A stretch of 64,000 nt of DNA, taken from Erwinia persicina NBRC 102418. GTDB lineage: Bacteria; Pseudomonadota; Gammaproteobacteria; Enterobacterales; Enterobacteriaceae. Below, one piece after another: positions 7,305 through 22,300 of this stretch. The stretch spans positions 496,001 to 560,000 of the forward strand of contig NZ_BCTN01000001.1 in assembly GCF_001571305.1 (NCBI RefSeq), given 5' to 3'. Positions within the stretch are counted from its first letter, which is position 1. The number at the start of each line of letters is the position of its first letter. The notes under the pieces were generated by a model that was not told the DNA's origin, searched no databases, and saw only the letters and a program-made list of their open reading frames with translations. The translations under genes and the position numbers were made by a program.

Positions 7305-10300
7305 TTATACGACATGGACCTGCAGATTCTGCTGGATCAGAACATCACCAAGGGTGTTGTCCGATGACAGCGCCGAGTTGTGGTAAACGTCAAAGGTCTG
7401 CCCTTCGACCGTGCGTTGTCCGGTGGTGGCCCAGACGCCGCCCTCGGTATTGGCCAGCGTCACCTGATCACCCAGTGTCCCTTTGATGAACAGATCATCG
7501 GTCGGTTTATCGGTGATGTTCAGCGCTTCGTTCAGATCCAGCTTGATGCTGTTACTGCCCGAGAGGCCCAGGTCAATAATCTCCACGTTCTCGATTTTCA
7601 GTCCGAGCGCGGTGAGATCCAGCGACATATGCTCGCCGTTCAATACCAGCGTATCGATACCGGCCCCGCCGTCGATATGCGTGAAGTCCAGCGTGGTCGC
7701 ACTGATCGTGTCGCTGCCTTCACTACCGGTGACGGCTTCACCGTGCACTGTCTGACCGTCGGCCAGCAGAATGGTCACCCCGCCGATGGTGTAGCTGCCG
7801 TCATCCAGCGCCGCCGTGTCCGCCACCGCCGCCGTACTGGCGACTGCGCTGGTAGTGGCACTGTCGGTACTGCTGGTATCACTGTCAGTTACCAGCGTTG
7901 ACGCCACTTTCGCCGCCGTATGCACGGTCGTGGCCGTACTGCTCTCCTCTGTCGTTGTTGAAGACGTATGGTTTGACACCACGGCCAGGGAATCGTCAGA
8001 TGCCGCGGCCATCATGACTGACGAGGTGCTGGCCAGCGGGATCAGGGAGCCCAGCAGCAGCGTGGTCACCGTCGAGGCCGGGTTACCTGCGGTGTCCACC
8101 GCCGTGACGGTGACCACCGAACTCAGGTTCAGCGAACTCAGCAGCCCACCGACGAACTTGGCACTGTAGCGACCGTTAGCGCCCACCGTCGCCGTCATCG
8201 ACTGCGACTGCCCGCTCTGAGACAGCGTGATATTCACCGTTGTTCCGGTGGCCAGCCGCAGGGTACCGCCAGAAATCGTCAGGCCGGTCAGCAACACACT
8301 CAACAGGCTGGCAACCGGGTCGACCCCGATAACCGGCAGGTTCTGCGTGACGCTGGTAAAGCTGGCGCTGGTATTGGCAACGTTACCCGCCCGGTCGGTA
8401 ACCGAAATGGCCGCCGAATGAACGCCGTCGCTCAGGCCGGACAGCCCGGCAGGCGGTACCGTCACACTCCAGCTCCCGTTGCTGGCGACGGTGGCGCTGT
8501 AGACATTGCCTTCAATCACCACCCTGACCGTACCGCCAGCGGCATTGGTGGCGGTACCGGTAAGGGTCTGCGCCGTACCCGATTCCGCCAGGTTGAGGTA
8601 GCCATCGCTGAAGCCAGCGGTGCTGCCCAGAGTGACGGTAGGCGTACTGTGCGTGCCAACAATCACCGATGCCGATCCGCTGGCCGACTTGCCCGCGCCG
8701 TTAGTCAGTTCCGCCGTGATGGACTGCGTGGCATCTGCCAGCGCCAGCAGAGCCGAAGACGGTACCGATACGCTCCAGGTACCGTTGGCCGCCACGATAG
8801 CCGTTAAGGTGGCTGCCCCCACGTGCACCGAGATGGTCGACCCTTCCGCATTGGTGGCCGTGCCGGAAATGGTCTGGGCGGTCAGGGCTTCTACCGCATT
8901 CAGACCACCATCACCAAACAGGGTACCGATACTGATCGATGGCGGTGTCTGCGCAATGACCGACGCGGTGCTGCTGCCCGTGGCGGTGTTGCCGTACGGA
9001 TCCGCCAGCGTGGCATTCACAGTCAGCGGACCGTTTGGCAACGCACTGAGATCGGCTTTCGGAACGCTGACGCTCCAGCTGCCACTGCTGCCGACGGTGG
9101 TGCTGTAGGATTTACCGTTGATGCTGAAGGTGACCGTCGACCCCGCCACGGCATTGGTGGTGGTCCCGCTGATGGTCTGCGCTACCGCCAGCTCAGATGC
9201 GCTCAGTATGCCGTCACCGAACAGCGTGTTCACGGTGAGCGTTGGCTGCGTGGTCACCCCAATGGTCACCCCCAGGCTGCTGTTCGCCGTATTACCGACC
9301 ACATCAGTGACCGTGGCAGATACCGTCAGGTTACCCGTTGCCAGTGACAGCAGTTGCAGGGAACTGAGCGGTACGCTGAAGTTACCGCTGGCATCAGTTA
9401 CCGCTTCCAGCGAGAGTGCGCCAAGCTTGATATCGACCCGCGTACCCGCCGCCACGTTATTCACGCGACCACTGAGCAGTTGCCCCAGTGAGGAGAGCGC
9501 TTCTGAAACACTCAAAATACCGTCACCAAACAGCGGATTGATCGTCACTGATGGCAGCGAGTGGATGCCGACAATGGCACTCAGTGGATTGCTGGTGGTG
9601 GTATTCCCCGCCGTATCAGTGACGGTGACCTTCAGTGCCAGACTACCGTCCCCCAGGCTGGCCAGCATGGACGGCGTCAGCCCCAGGCTGAAGACGCCGT
9701 TCGCGTCCGCCGTGGCCGCGACCAGCGGTGTGGTACTGTTCCCCACCGTGACCACCACGCGGGCCCCTCCGCTCGTCACCCCGCTGATCAGCTGAGTGGT
9801 CAGCGCATCGGCCGCATTCAGCAGTCCATCACCAAACAGCTGCGTCTGGTTAATGGTCAGCGATGGCGGCGTCAGGCTTAACTGCAACCCGCCTGTGGCT
9901 GTCGCCGTGTTGCCGGCAATATCCGTCACCTGTGCAGAAACGGTCAGCGCATTGCCTGTCAGCAGCTGCAGCTGTCCCAGCGACAGGCTGGTACTGAACT
10001 TACCGCTGGCATCGACCGTGGCCTGAACATCCACCAGCCCGCCCAGATTCACCGTCACGAGGGATCCTGCCGCGACGTTTTTCACCGTACCGGTAATCAG
10101 CTGGCTGGCAAAATTGGTGATATCAGCAAGATTCAGCACGCCATCACCGAAGATGGTGTTCAGGGTGATTTCAGGCTGCTTGTTAAACACACCGACAGTG
10201 ACAGCATTGCTGGCGGTATTCCCCGCCGGATCCACCACTTTGACCCCCAGCGAGAGATTACCGGTGCCCAGCGCCAGCAGATCGAGAGGCGAGAGATTCA

Positions 10301-13300
10301 CGCTCCATGCGCCCCCCGCCTGAACGGTTGTGGTGTAGGCTTTCGCTCCCAGCGTCACGGTAACGGTCGATCCTGCCACTGCATTCAGCGTCCCGCCGAT
10401 GGTCTGCCCGGCCTGAGCTTCCAGCACGTTAATCAGGTTATCCGTGCCGAACAGATTGGTCAGCGTACCGACAACCGGAAGGTTATTGATGATGTTGGTG
10501 ACCGACGCCGTTGCTGTGGTCACGTTACCCACCACATCCGTCAGTACCAGGTCCAGCGGTACCGTCCCGTCCCCTAATGCCGCCAGCGCATCGGTCGGTA
10601 CCACCAGCGTCCAGCGACCGCCCTGGCCAACCGTGGCGGTGACGATCTCACCGTTACCCAGCGTCAGTGACACTAAGCCGCCGATAGCCGACACGGCGGT
10701 CCCGGTGATCAGCTGGTCGAGCCCCGCTTCGGCAGCACCCAGATAACCGGACAGGCCGGTTTCCCCAAACACCGTATCCACGTTCAGAGCCAGCAGGCTG
10801 TTGAACACCTTGTTGACGGTGATCGAGGCGCTGGTCTGGTTACCGTTTTCGTCCTGGACTCTCACCGTCAGCAGGTTACCACCCTGCAGCAGATCGGCCA
10901 GTGCCGTCGGCGTCAGGTCAAGGCTGAAGGCACCGTTCAGGACGGTTCCCTGCGCCAGCGGCGTGCCGCTGTTGCCCAGATAGACAGAAATTGTCTGTCC
11001 GTCGGCCCCCTCCACCTTCCCGGTCAGCGTCTGCGTTAGTACCGCCTGTACCGAGTTGAGAACGTTATTGCCCAGCAGGGCATCCACATCCAGCAGCGGT
11101 GCGACCGTGTCAATGACGACCAGCCGTGTTGCCTCGCCTGTGTTACCTGCCGCGTCTTTCACGCTGGCCGTAATGGTGCCTCCCCCCTGGCTCAGCGCCT
11201 GCAGGTCAGCCGAAGGTACGTTCACCGTCCAGGTGCCGCCCACCTGCACCACAGCGGTGTAAGTTTTGCTGCCCAGCGTAACGGAAACCGTGCTGCCGAT
11301 ATCCGATGCCGTACCGGTGATGGTCTGCGACACCGCCGCTTCTGCGGCGGTCAGGGTGTTATCCCCGGCAAACTGCGTAATCGCTACCGTCGGCGACACG
11401 ACATCGATCAGCAGGGTGCTGGTGGCGGAAACGCTGGCCCCACCATCCGGGGTAAAGGTGACGACCACGGTTTGCGAACCCGTTCCAAGCAGCGCGTTTG
11501 CCAGCGGCTCGCTGCTGAAGTTATTGTTCGCACGCAGCGCATCAACCGGGATGGTGGCGACCTCTACGCCCCCCACCGTAATGGTGATCACACCAGACAC
11601 CGTCAGAGGCACGTTATTCAGTGCACCGGACAGCGTGGTGGTGACCGGGTCGAGGGCATTGACGATATTGTCCCCGTTAACCGGCACCAGGGTGATAAAG
11701 GCATCCTGGGTTGGATTGATATTCAAGGTCACCGTTTCGTTCAGGGTGGTGGTGTTACCCGCCGCGTCGGTGATGGCCACGCTGTAGTTTCCGTTAACGG
11801 CGATCAGCTCGGTCAGCGCCTCAGCCCCCACGTTGATTGTCCACTTGCCATCCGCGCCCACCACGCCGGTCAGGGTGCGCGTGCCGATGGTCAGCGTGAC
11901 CGTGGCACCCGCGTCATTTACACCTGATGTCCCGATCAGCGTCTGCGTATTCAGACTTTCCACGTAATCCAGGATGTTGTCGCCGGCAAAGGAGAGTGCA
12001 GTGATCGCCGGTGGCAGCGTATCGATAATGAAGCCTTCCGTCAGGGTATTGGTGTTCCCCCCCGGGTCGGTGACGGTGATCACCACATTCTGCTGACTTT
12101 CTCCCAGCCCACGAATATCACCCATCTCACCGGCGGTTAACGTTAGCGACCAGGTGCCGTCGTCATTCACCACGGCAGGCAGCCCCGCCAGACCGCCAAA
12201 GGAGACGCTGACACTCTGTCCTGCGCCAACCGCCCCCGTTGTACCGGTCAGCACGGCTCCCGCCAGCGTGTCTTCATTGAGATAGCCATTGTCAAACGGC
12301 ACGGCCAGCGTGGGCTGCGGCAGCGTCAGGTAGGCATTGAAGTCCAGCGTTTCCGTCGCCGGGTTGCCGGCGGCATCAATCACCGTCACGGTAATCTGGT
12401 GTGCCCCATTGCTCAGACCACTTAACGCGCCCTGCGGCAGCGTGACCGTCCATGTTCCGCTGGCATCCACCACGCCGTCATAGACCACCCCGTTGATATC
12501 CACCTTCAGCGTGACGGTCTGATCCTGACCGGCTACGACCGGAATACCGGTGGTACCGGTGATGATCACCGCTCCCGCCGCTTCGCTGATGCCGAGGCCC
12601 GGGCCAAACGGGTTCACAATGGTCGGATCCGGCAGGTTCAGTATGGCATCGAAGTTCTCGCTGACCGGTACACTGTTACCGTAGCTATCCGTTGCAACGA
12701 CGCTGATCGTATGGGTGGTATTCGCCAGCCCGGTCAGCGTCGCCGGGTCAAGATTCAGTGACCAGCTTCCGTCTGCATTGACCGTCGCATTCACCGGCGT
12801 GCCGCCGTCAATACTGACCGTCACTTTCTGCCCGGCACCGCTAATACCGGTTGACCCGCGCAGCACCTGGCCCGCCGTGGCCTCAGCAAGGCTCAGCAAG
12901 CCGTCAATAAACGGAGTATTAATGACAGGCGCCGGCACATCGTTAATCGCCACCGTGAGCGAGGTCGTTGCCGGCACCCCGACGTTACCGGCACCATCGG
13001 TCACCGTGACGGACACCGGCCAGTTTCCATCCGGCAGCGTGGTCAGTGTGCCTGCGGGCAACGCCAGGCTCCAGGTATTGCCGGTAATGATGGCTTCAAT
13101 CGGTGTGCCGTTGACGTTAACAAACACCCGGGTACCTGCCACATCACCGCTGTAAGTCACACTGCCCCCCAGCGTAATGCCACCAGCCACTTCATTCAGC
13201 GTCAGAATGCCGTCACCCGCCAGCGGCAATCCACCGAGGGTCACCGTCGGCAGGCCGGTGACAATTGCACCAAACTCCAGTGAGGCATCTGCCTCGTTAC

Positions 13301-16300
13301 CCGCCGCATCCCGGACCACAATCACAATTTCGTGGTTGGCACTGTTGCCAAGGTCAAGCAACTGCTGCGGCGTTAATGTGGCCGTCCAGACCCCGTTAGC
13401 ATCGACGGTGGCGTCATAAGGCGTCCCGTTAATGGTCAGCACAATCGTCTGTCCTGCGCCCGTCACGCCTGTCGTGCCGGTCAGTGTCTGCGTCAGCGCA
13501 GCTTCGGCCACGTTAAGCAGGCCATCGCCAAACGGCTGGTCAATGACCGGATTGAGCGTCGTAGTCAGCACCAGCTCGGCATCGACCGAGACGCTGGCCG
13601 GGTTCACCGCATCCACGGTGGAGACGCTGACCTGGATGGTACCGTTGTCCTGTCCCACCAGCACCCCCGCCGGGAGCGTCACCGTCCAGCCCCCCTGACC
13701 ATCCAGCTCCGCCGGAATATTGGTCAGCGTACCGACGCTGACCACCAGGCTGGCGCCAGCCGGAAGGTTCGCTACCGTCCCGCTAATCACCTGTGCCACC
13801 GTCGCTTCCGCGCCGTTCAGCAGGCCGTCAGCAAACGGCGTATCCAGCGTCAGTACGGTAGCCTGAACATCGACCGCCGCCTCAATAACCTCGCTGGTGG
13901 TATTGCCGTAGGCATCCTTAACAGAGACACCGATATCCAGCTCACCGTTAGCCAGCGCCAGCAGATCGGCGCTGGGAATGGTGGTACTCCAGTTACCCAG
14001 GCCATCGGCCAGCACGCTGTAGACTTTGCTACCAATAGTGATCTCAACGTTAAGATTCGGCCCGGTGGTTCCCCCCAACAGCAGGCCGGTCAGGGCATCC
14101 GCCAGACTGAGAATACCGTCCGTCGCCAGATTGGCATCAACGACCAGTAGCGGTGGCTGCGTGTGAACCGTGAAGTTATCACTGGCTGTCGCTACGTTTC
14201 CTGCCACATCATTGCCGGTCGCAGTGACGGTATTGTTGTTCTGCGGCAATGCCTGCGCATCGCTCTGTGGAATAGTTGCCGTCCAGTTTCCATTCGCGTC
14301 AACGGTGGCGGTGTAAGGCGTATTATTAACCGTGACGGTAATCGTCCCACCGGCAGGGATATTCTGACTGCTGCCGGTGATCGTCACCCCGTCTGGATTA
14401 CGCGACTCGTTGTAATCAATCATGTCATCACTGGTGACCGGATTGATGGTGATGGTGGGCAGATCGGCACCCCGTGCAATAACGGTAAAATCACGACTGT
14501 CGTCGGCCACGTTGTCATAGCGGTCTTTCACTGTCACGCTGACCTGCTGCGCGCCATCGGCAATATCACTCACCGCCTGAGCCGGTACGGCGTAACTCCA
14601 CGTCCCGTTCTGTACCACGGCCTCATAGGTCTGTCCGTTTAGGGTAATCGTCACAACCTGGCCATTGGCGACATTGGTGGTGGTGCCACTCAGATTGAGC
14701 GGCTGGCCCAGTTCGCTGGCATTAAGATAATCATCACCCGATACGGTAGCGATGGTAATCGTCGGCAGGTCGCCAGCAGCGGCCCGTACCTCAACGGTTT
14801 CCGTCAGCGGCTGTGACGTGTTTCCTGCCTTGTCAGTCAGCGTGGCGGTCACGACATAACTGCCGTCCGCCAGGTTCTGCGTGGCGTTACCCGGCAGGTC
14901 AAAGCGCCAGGTGCCGTCTTCCTGCACCGTGGCCAGATAAGCAGGCTGATTGCCGTTAAAGGTAATACTGACCTGCTGACCCGCCTGATCCGGCGTGGTG
15001 CTGCCACTCACCGTGACCGTCTGCAGAATTTCTGTTGCATTAATGACGTTGTCGGTGGCCACCGGGTTCAGTTCCAGCGCTGGCGGGGTGCGATCCACTT
15101 CTGCCGTGGACGTCACCGTACCCACATTGCCACTGGCGTCCGTGACCTTCACCTCGATTTGCAGTTCGCCCTGACCCAGATTGAGTAGCGTCGCGCTGCT
15201 GAGCGGCAGCGTCCAGTTACCGTTGCTGTCAGCGGTGATAGCGTAATCCTGCCCGCCAACCGTGACGGTGACGATCTGCCCGGCTCCGGTTGCCCCGGTC
15301 GTCCCGCTCAGAGTCTGTCCACCGGCGGCACTGGCTTCGGCCAGATTAAGGTAACCATCGCCAAACGGGGTGTTAATGGTTGGCTGTGACGGCGTGGTAT
15401 CCAGCACGACAGGCCGGTTGACCGTCACACTGTCTCCCCCCTGAGGCGTGGCCACCACCGTCAGGGTATAGCCGTTATCAGCCAGGCCGGTAAACGCGCC
15501 CGCCGGAATAGCGGCACTCCACTGACCATCGCTGCCGACCGTTGCGGTGTAAGACTGATTGTTAAAGGTGACCACAACCGTCGTGGTTCCTTCAGGTACG
15601 CTGCCCGTCACGGTGATCCCTGCGCCTGCTTCAAGCGCATTGACCACATCGTCACCCGTCACCGGGTTCACCAGCAGTGGATTGACGATCGTGGTATCCA
15701 GCTCAACCGTCGCGTTTTGCGTCACGCTGTTACCTGCCGGGCTGGTGACCACGACGGTGACCGGATTGGTTCCCTCATCGAGATTATTGAGGGTGCTGAC
15801 TGGCGCGGTGACCGACCACTTGCCGTCGTTGCCTACCGTTGTGGTCAGCGTCTCTCCGCCCAGGATCACACTGACGGTATCGCCCACTGTCCCTGTCCCG
15901 CTGATTTTCAGCGGCTGCGCGACTTCGGCGCTGTCAATAATGCCGTCACCCGCAAGCGGATCCAGGGTATAAGCCGGTGCCGCAGTGTTAACCTGAACCA
16001 GCGCCGTATCGACCGTTTTGTTGCCCACAGGGTCGGTAACCGTAACGGTGACGTCATAGCCTCCGTCATCCAGCAGGGCCAGATCCCCTGCCGGGATGGT
16101 GGCGGTCCAGTTGCCGTTGGCGTCAACCACAGCGTTATAGGTTTTACCGTCCAGCGTGACCACCACGGTATTCCCCGCCGTCGTGGTGCCGTTGATATCC
16201 AGCGGCTGAGTCTGTTCGGTGGCGTTAATGATGCCGTCCGCAGCGATGGTTTCCAGCGTCAGCTCAGGCAGAACCGTGGCGATATTCACCGGGGCTGGCG

Positions 16301-19300
16301 CTGTCGATGCGCTATTGCCCGCCGCGTCCGTCGCCGTCACGATGATGGGTTGCGTGCCCGGAGGCAGCGCCTGAAGATCGGCGGAGGTTAACGTCAGGCT
16401 CCACGCGCCGGAGCTGTTAACGGTGGCATTAAAAATAGTACCGCCAATGTTCACTTCTACAATCTGGCCGTTACCGGACACCCCGGTGACGCCTTGCAGG
16501 ATCTGCGAAGCCGCCGCTTCTGCGTTGTCCAGCGTGCCGTCACCAAAGACCGGTGTATCCAGGATCGGCTGCGGCAGGTCGGAGACGCGAACGATCAGCG
16601 GAGCCTCGCTGGTGGCGAGGACGGCATCATCGGCATCAAGCACCGTCGCGGTGCCGGTCAGCGTGCCATTAACCAGTTGGATCACATCGCTGCGCGGAAT
16701 ATTGACAGTCCAGGAACCGTCAGGCTGCTGCACGCCATTATAGATATTGTTGTTCAGCTCAAAGGTGACCCGGCTACCTGCCGGCACGTTCGAGGTGGTA
16801 AGCGTAACATCCAGCCCACCTGCCGCCTGCGATTCGGTAAAGTTGAGGTAGCCATCTTCACTGATCGGACTGACCGCAATGGCCACCTCCGCATCATTAA
16901 CGCTGAACACCTTGTCCGTCGTCCCGGTATTCCCCGCTTTATCCGTCACGGTGGCGGTCAGCGTATAGGTGCCGTTCGCCAGCCCTTCCAGCACGCTGGC
17001 AGGCAGGCTGGTCTGCCAGGCACCGCCAGACTGGATGGTCGTGGTGGTGCTGAAGCTGCTCCCGTTACCGGTCAGAACCAGCGTCAGCGTCTGTCCGGCC
17101 TCCACGTTGGACGCCGTGCCGCTGATCAGCTGATCGACCTGCTGTTCAGCCCCATCCAGCACATTATTTGCCGTGACGTTGTTGACGAAAATCGACGGTA
17201 CGCCGGTATCTATCGCCAGCGGGGTGCTGGTGGTGGTGGTGTTCCCTGCCGGATCGGTGGCGGTGACCGTCAGGCTGTAGCTGCCGTCGGCCACACCGGA
17301 CAGCGCCGTGCCCGGGATCAGCGCTGACCACTGGCCATTGCTGCCGACCACAACGGTGACGCTGATATTGCCGAGCTCAACCCGGACCAGGTCACCCGCT
17401 TCACCGCTACCGGTGATGGTCAGTGGCTGCCCCGCTTCGGCGGCATTGATATACCCCCCCGATACCGGGTTAACGCTGACCGGCGGCGGCGTTATGTCCA
17501 CCTCGAGGGTACGGATGACGGTGCTGGTGTTACCCGCCTTATCGGTGCTGGTAACCTGAATATTGCTGCTGCCGGCAGGCAGTGCTTTCAGCGCACTGAC
17601 CGGCAGTTCAATCTGCCAGTTACCCGTACCGTCCACCATGGTTAGATAGGTTTGACCATTGAGCGTCACGGTGATGCGGTCGCCCACGTCACCGGAGCCA
17701 CCGATAATCTGTACCTCATTCTGTTCAGCCAGGTTGATACGGTTATCCGTGGCGACGGCGTCCAGTGACACCTCAGGGGCAACGGTATCCACCACAAACG
17801 TGGTATCGATTTTGACGCTATTGCCCGCATTGTCTCCCAGCGTCACCGACAGGTCGTTGTCCCCCTGAGGCAGGCTTTGTAGTGCAGAAGATGGCAGGGA
17901 TACGCTCCAGTTACCCTGCGCATCCACGATGCCCGTATACGTAATCCCACCGACCACGACTTTGACCGTCTGGCCTGCACCGTCAACGCCCGAAGAACCG
18001 CTGATGGTCTGTGTGCTGTTTGCTTCGATCGCGTTGAGAGAATCATCACCAAACAGCGGATCGATCACTGGCTGGAAGCCTGGGTTGACCTCGCTGTTCA
18101 GCGCCTGTACCACGGTGATGGTGTTGCCATTGACATCCACAGTACTGGCCGTCACCGGCTGATTGCCGTTCAGCAGTCCCACTAAATCGGCTGCCGGGAC
18201 ATTCACTGCCCAACTGCCATCGCTGTTGGTGGTGGTCACGTAAGATTTGCCGCGGAAAGAGACCGTCACCGTACTGCCAAAGGTGACAAAACGGCTGAAG
18301 CCGTGGATCGACAGCGGCAACAGCGCCTCTGAGGCGTTCAGGGTATTGTCATCGCTGATCACCCCAATGGCGATGGCGCTGAAGCTGTTATCCACGGTAA
18401 AGCTGCCGTTACTGCTGGCCGGGTTTCCGGCAACATCGTTGACGCTGACGGTGTAATTATCAGTGCCGTTGGCGAGGTTAACCAGTGCCGCCGCCGGAAC
18501 CAGAACGCTCCAGCTGCCATCGCCCTGAACCAGACCGGTGTACTGACTGCCGTTCAGCGTGACGGTGACCACCTGCCCGGCCTGCACATTGCTGGTCGTC
18601 CCGGTCATCAGCTGGGACAGGCCCTTTTCCGCCCCGTCGAGAATATCGTCACCGGCAAACGCGCCGACGGCGATCTGCGGCAGGGAACCACTGCCGGCAA
18701 TCACCGTTAGCGGCTGGCTGCTGCTGCCGGTGTTACCAATGGTATCGGTGGCCGTCACGCTGACGGTATAAGTGCCGTCCGCCAGGCCAGAGACCACATT
18801 GGCAGGCAGCGTGACCGTCCAGTTACCCTGAGGATCCACCGTCGCGGTGTAGTTGACGTTATTCACGCGAACGATCACGCCCGCCCCCGGCTCGGTGGTG
18901 CCGTCAATCGCCAGTGCCTGGCCATGTTCCAACGCATTGAGATAACCGTCGCCAGATATCGGTGCGACCGTCACAGACGGGGAGGCTGTATCGATGGTCA
19001 CCGGTATCAGCGTGGTGGTTTCGTTGCCGCTGCTGTCGCGGGCGGTCACGCGGATATCGTACTGGCCGTCGGCCAGCGTTTGCAGTGCTGAAGGCGCAAT
19101 ATTCAGGCTCCAGCTGCCGTTACCGTTTGCGGTGGTCTGGTAAGTCACGCCGTTCAGCACCACGGAAATGGTGCTGTTGGCCTCTGCCGTACCGGTAACA
19201 GGCAGCGGCTGGCCCTGCTCCGCGCGGCTGACGATGCCATCACCGGCCACCTGGCCAACGGACAGCTCAGGACTCTCGGTGTCCACGCTGACGCTGGCGG

Positions 19301-22300
19301 TGTGGGTCACCTGGTTACCGGCGGCATCGCGCACCACCACCACCAGATTATTGCCTCCCTGCGGCAGGTTGCTCAGATCCTCTGGCGACAGGCTGACGCT
19401 CCACGCCCCGGTGGCGGTATTCACCGTCGCCGTATAGGTTTTGCCATTAAGCTGGACGGTCACCACCTGATCCGGCAGCGTCAGTCCGGTATTGCCGCTG
19501 AGGGTTTGCGGCGTATCCGACTCGGTCAGATTCAGCACGTTGTCGCCACCAAAGGCGGCATTCACGGTAACTTTATCCGGGAAGTTGGCCTGAACACCGA
19601 TATTCAGCGTGGCGGTCACGCTGGTATTCCCCGGGTCGGTGACCACGATGGCATAGGTGCCGTTGGCCACGCCCAGCAGATCGGCCGGCGGGATGGTCGT
19701 GCTCCAGTTACCGTTGGCATCCACCGTGGCGCTGTAGGTTTTGTTGTTAAAGGTGACGGTTAACTCAGTGCCCGCAGCCAGATTCTGGCTGCTGCCGCTG
19801 AGGGCGACCGGCAGTTTCGCTTCCGCCGCATTGATCCAGTTATCATCGCTGACCGGAGCAATACCCAGTGCCGGAACCAGCGGATCGCGAACCACGCTGA
19901 CGTTACCTGGCTGAGTGATGGTGCCGCCGCGGGGATCCGTCACCGAAGCGCTGTAAGGAATTGTTGCCCCGTTCACCAGGTTTGTAAACTCACTGGCCGG
20001 AATGCTGACATGCCAGATCCCACCGGGCTGAACCACGATATTATCGTAGGTTTTACCATTAAAGACGACAGTGACGACCTGCCCCGGGGCAATGTTCAGC
20101 ACCGTACCACTCAGCTCCTGAGCGACCAGCAGCTCCCCGTCTTGCAGAATATTATCACCCGCAAACGGATTGACGCTGATCGCAGGCTGGCTGCCAGGCT
20201 CAACGGCCAGAACGACATTACCAAATGCCGTTCCCTCATTGCCTGCCGCATCTGTCGCCACTACTCGGATGGGATAGCTGCCGTCGGCCAGTGCGGCTTT
20301 ATCCGCATCTGACAACACGATGCTCCAGGCGTTACTGCCATTGGCAGTGGCCGTCAGACTCAGTTCGCGATCGCCAATAAAGACGCGGATAATGCTGCCC
20401 GATTCGGCTGTCCCGCTGACGCTCAGGGTGCCTGACTCATTGACCGAGACATAGTTATCCCCGGTAACGGCGTCCAGCGTGACGGCCGGAGGCTGCGTAT
20501 CCACGTTCAGATTATTGCCGATGCCGGTCGAGACGTTGCCATACTGATCGGTGGAGGTGACCACCAGGTTATGCCCACCCTCACCCAACTGCTGTAATGC
20601 CGAGGCGGGAATATTGACGATCCAGCTGCCGTCGGGATTCACCGTAGTGGTATAGGTTTTCCCCTCCAGGGTAATCGTCACCGACTGCCCCCCCGCACTG
20701 ATCCCCGTCACCGTCAGTGGCTGACTGATGTCGGCCGCATTCAGCGTGGTATCAAAGAGAATATTGCTTACCAGCGGCGGCGTGCTGTCCACCCTGACCT
20801 GCAGGGTTGTGCTGCCGGTATTCCCCGCCGGGTCGGTGACGTTCACCACCATTGGCAGCGTGGCATCAAGCTGGCCAGCGACGGCGCCCGCCGGCAGCGT
20901 CACGCTCCAGGTGCCGTTGTTACTGACCGTACCGGTGTACGTGTTGCCGTTGAACACCACAGAAACGGTCTGCCCCGCCCCGATGACGCCGGTATTCCCG
21001 GTGATCGTCTGCGGCTGGGCCGCTTCCTGACCGCCTAAGACGCCATCGCCAAATGGCAGATCAATGACCGGGCTGGGCAGCGTGGTGATCACGTCAACGG
21101 TGACGGTGGTGCTGTTGGTCAGCGTGCTGCCATCTGGCAGGGTCAGGGTGGCGACAATCAGATTCGATCCCTGAGGGAGCTGCAGCAGATCGGCAGAAGG
21201 AACCTGCACCGACCAGCTGCCGTTTGCCTGAGTGGTCGCGGTGTAGCTTTGTCCGCCAAGCGTGACGGATATCAGGGTTCCCGGGGCGACGCCGCTGGCA
21301 GTCCCGGTCAGGGTCAGCGTGGTCTGAGCTTCGCCAGCATTGAGATAGCCATCACCACTGACCGGTGAAATGATGCTGACGGCAGGTGTGGTACTGGCCT
21401 GCACGCTGAAATCATGGCTGGCGCTGGTGGAGACGCCGCTGGTATTACTGACGCTGGCTGAAAGCGAGGCATTCCCGGTGGCCAGTGCTGCGAGATCGGC
21501 AGCAGGCACCGGTACGCTCCATGTGCCATCCGCGCCGACGACCGTGGTGTAGGTTTTCCCGTTCAGGGTGACGGTGACCGTCTGCCCCTGCTGAACGTTG
21601 AGGGTGGTACCGCTCACGCTCTGCGTCACCAGTTTTTCCGCGCCATCGAGCACGTCATTGCCGGCAAAGGCGCTAATGGCGATCTGCGGCTCGTTCGGAG
21701 TCTGGGTGGGTTCAACGGTGATGGTCTGGCTGTCGGTGGCGGTCTGCCCGGCGCTGTTGGCGACGCTGGCGGTAATGGTCGTAGCACCGTTCGCCAGTGC
21801 CAGCAGGGCGCTGGACGGCACAGACACGCTCCAGCTGCCGTTCGCCTGCACGGTGGCGGTGTAGGTGACGCCGTTCAGCACAACAGTCACGATCTGCCCG
21901 GTCTGCACGTTGGTGGTGGTGCCGCTCAGCGGCTGGCTGCTGTCTTTTTCGCCGGCGCTCAGAACGTTATCGCCGGCAAAGGTGCCAATCACAATCTGCG
22001 GCTCGTTCGCGGTCTGGGTGGGTTCAACGGTGATGGCCTGGCTGTCCGTGGCTGTCTGTCCGGCACTGTTGGCGACGCTGGCCGTGATAGTGGTGGTGCC
22101 ATTCGCCAGCGCCAGCAGAGCGCTGGACGGCACAGACACGCTCCAGCTGCCGTTCGCCTGCACGGTGGCGGTGTAGGTGACGCCGTTCAGCACGACGGTC
22201 ACGATCTGCCCGGCCTGCACGTTGGTCGTGGTACCACTCAACAGTTGGTTGCTGTCTTTTTCGCCGGCGCTTAATACGTTATTTCCGGCAAAGGTCGCGA

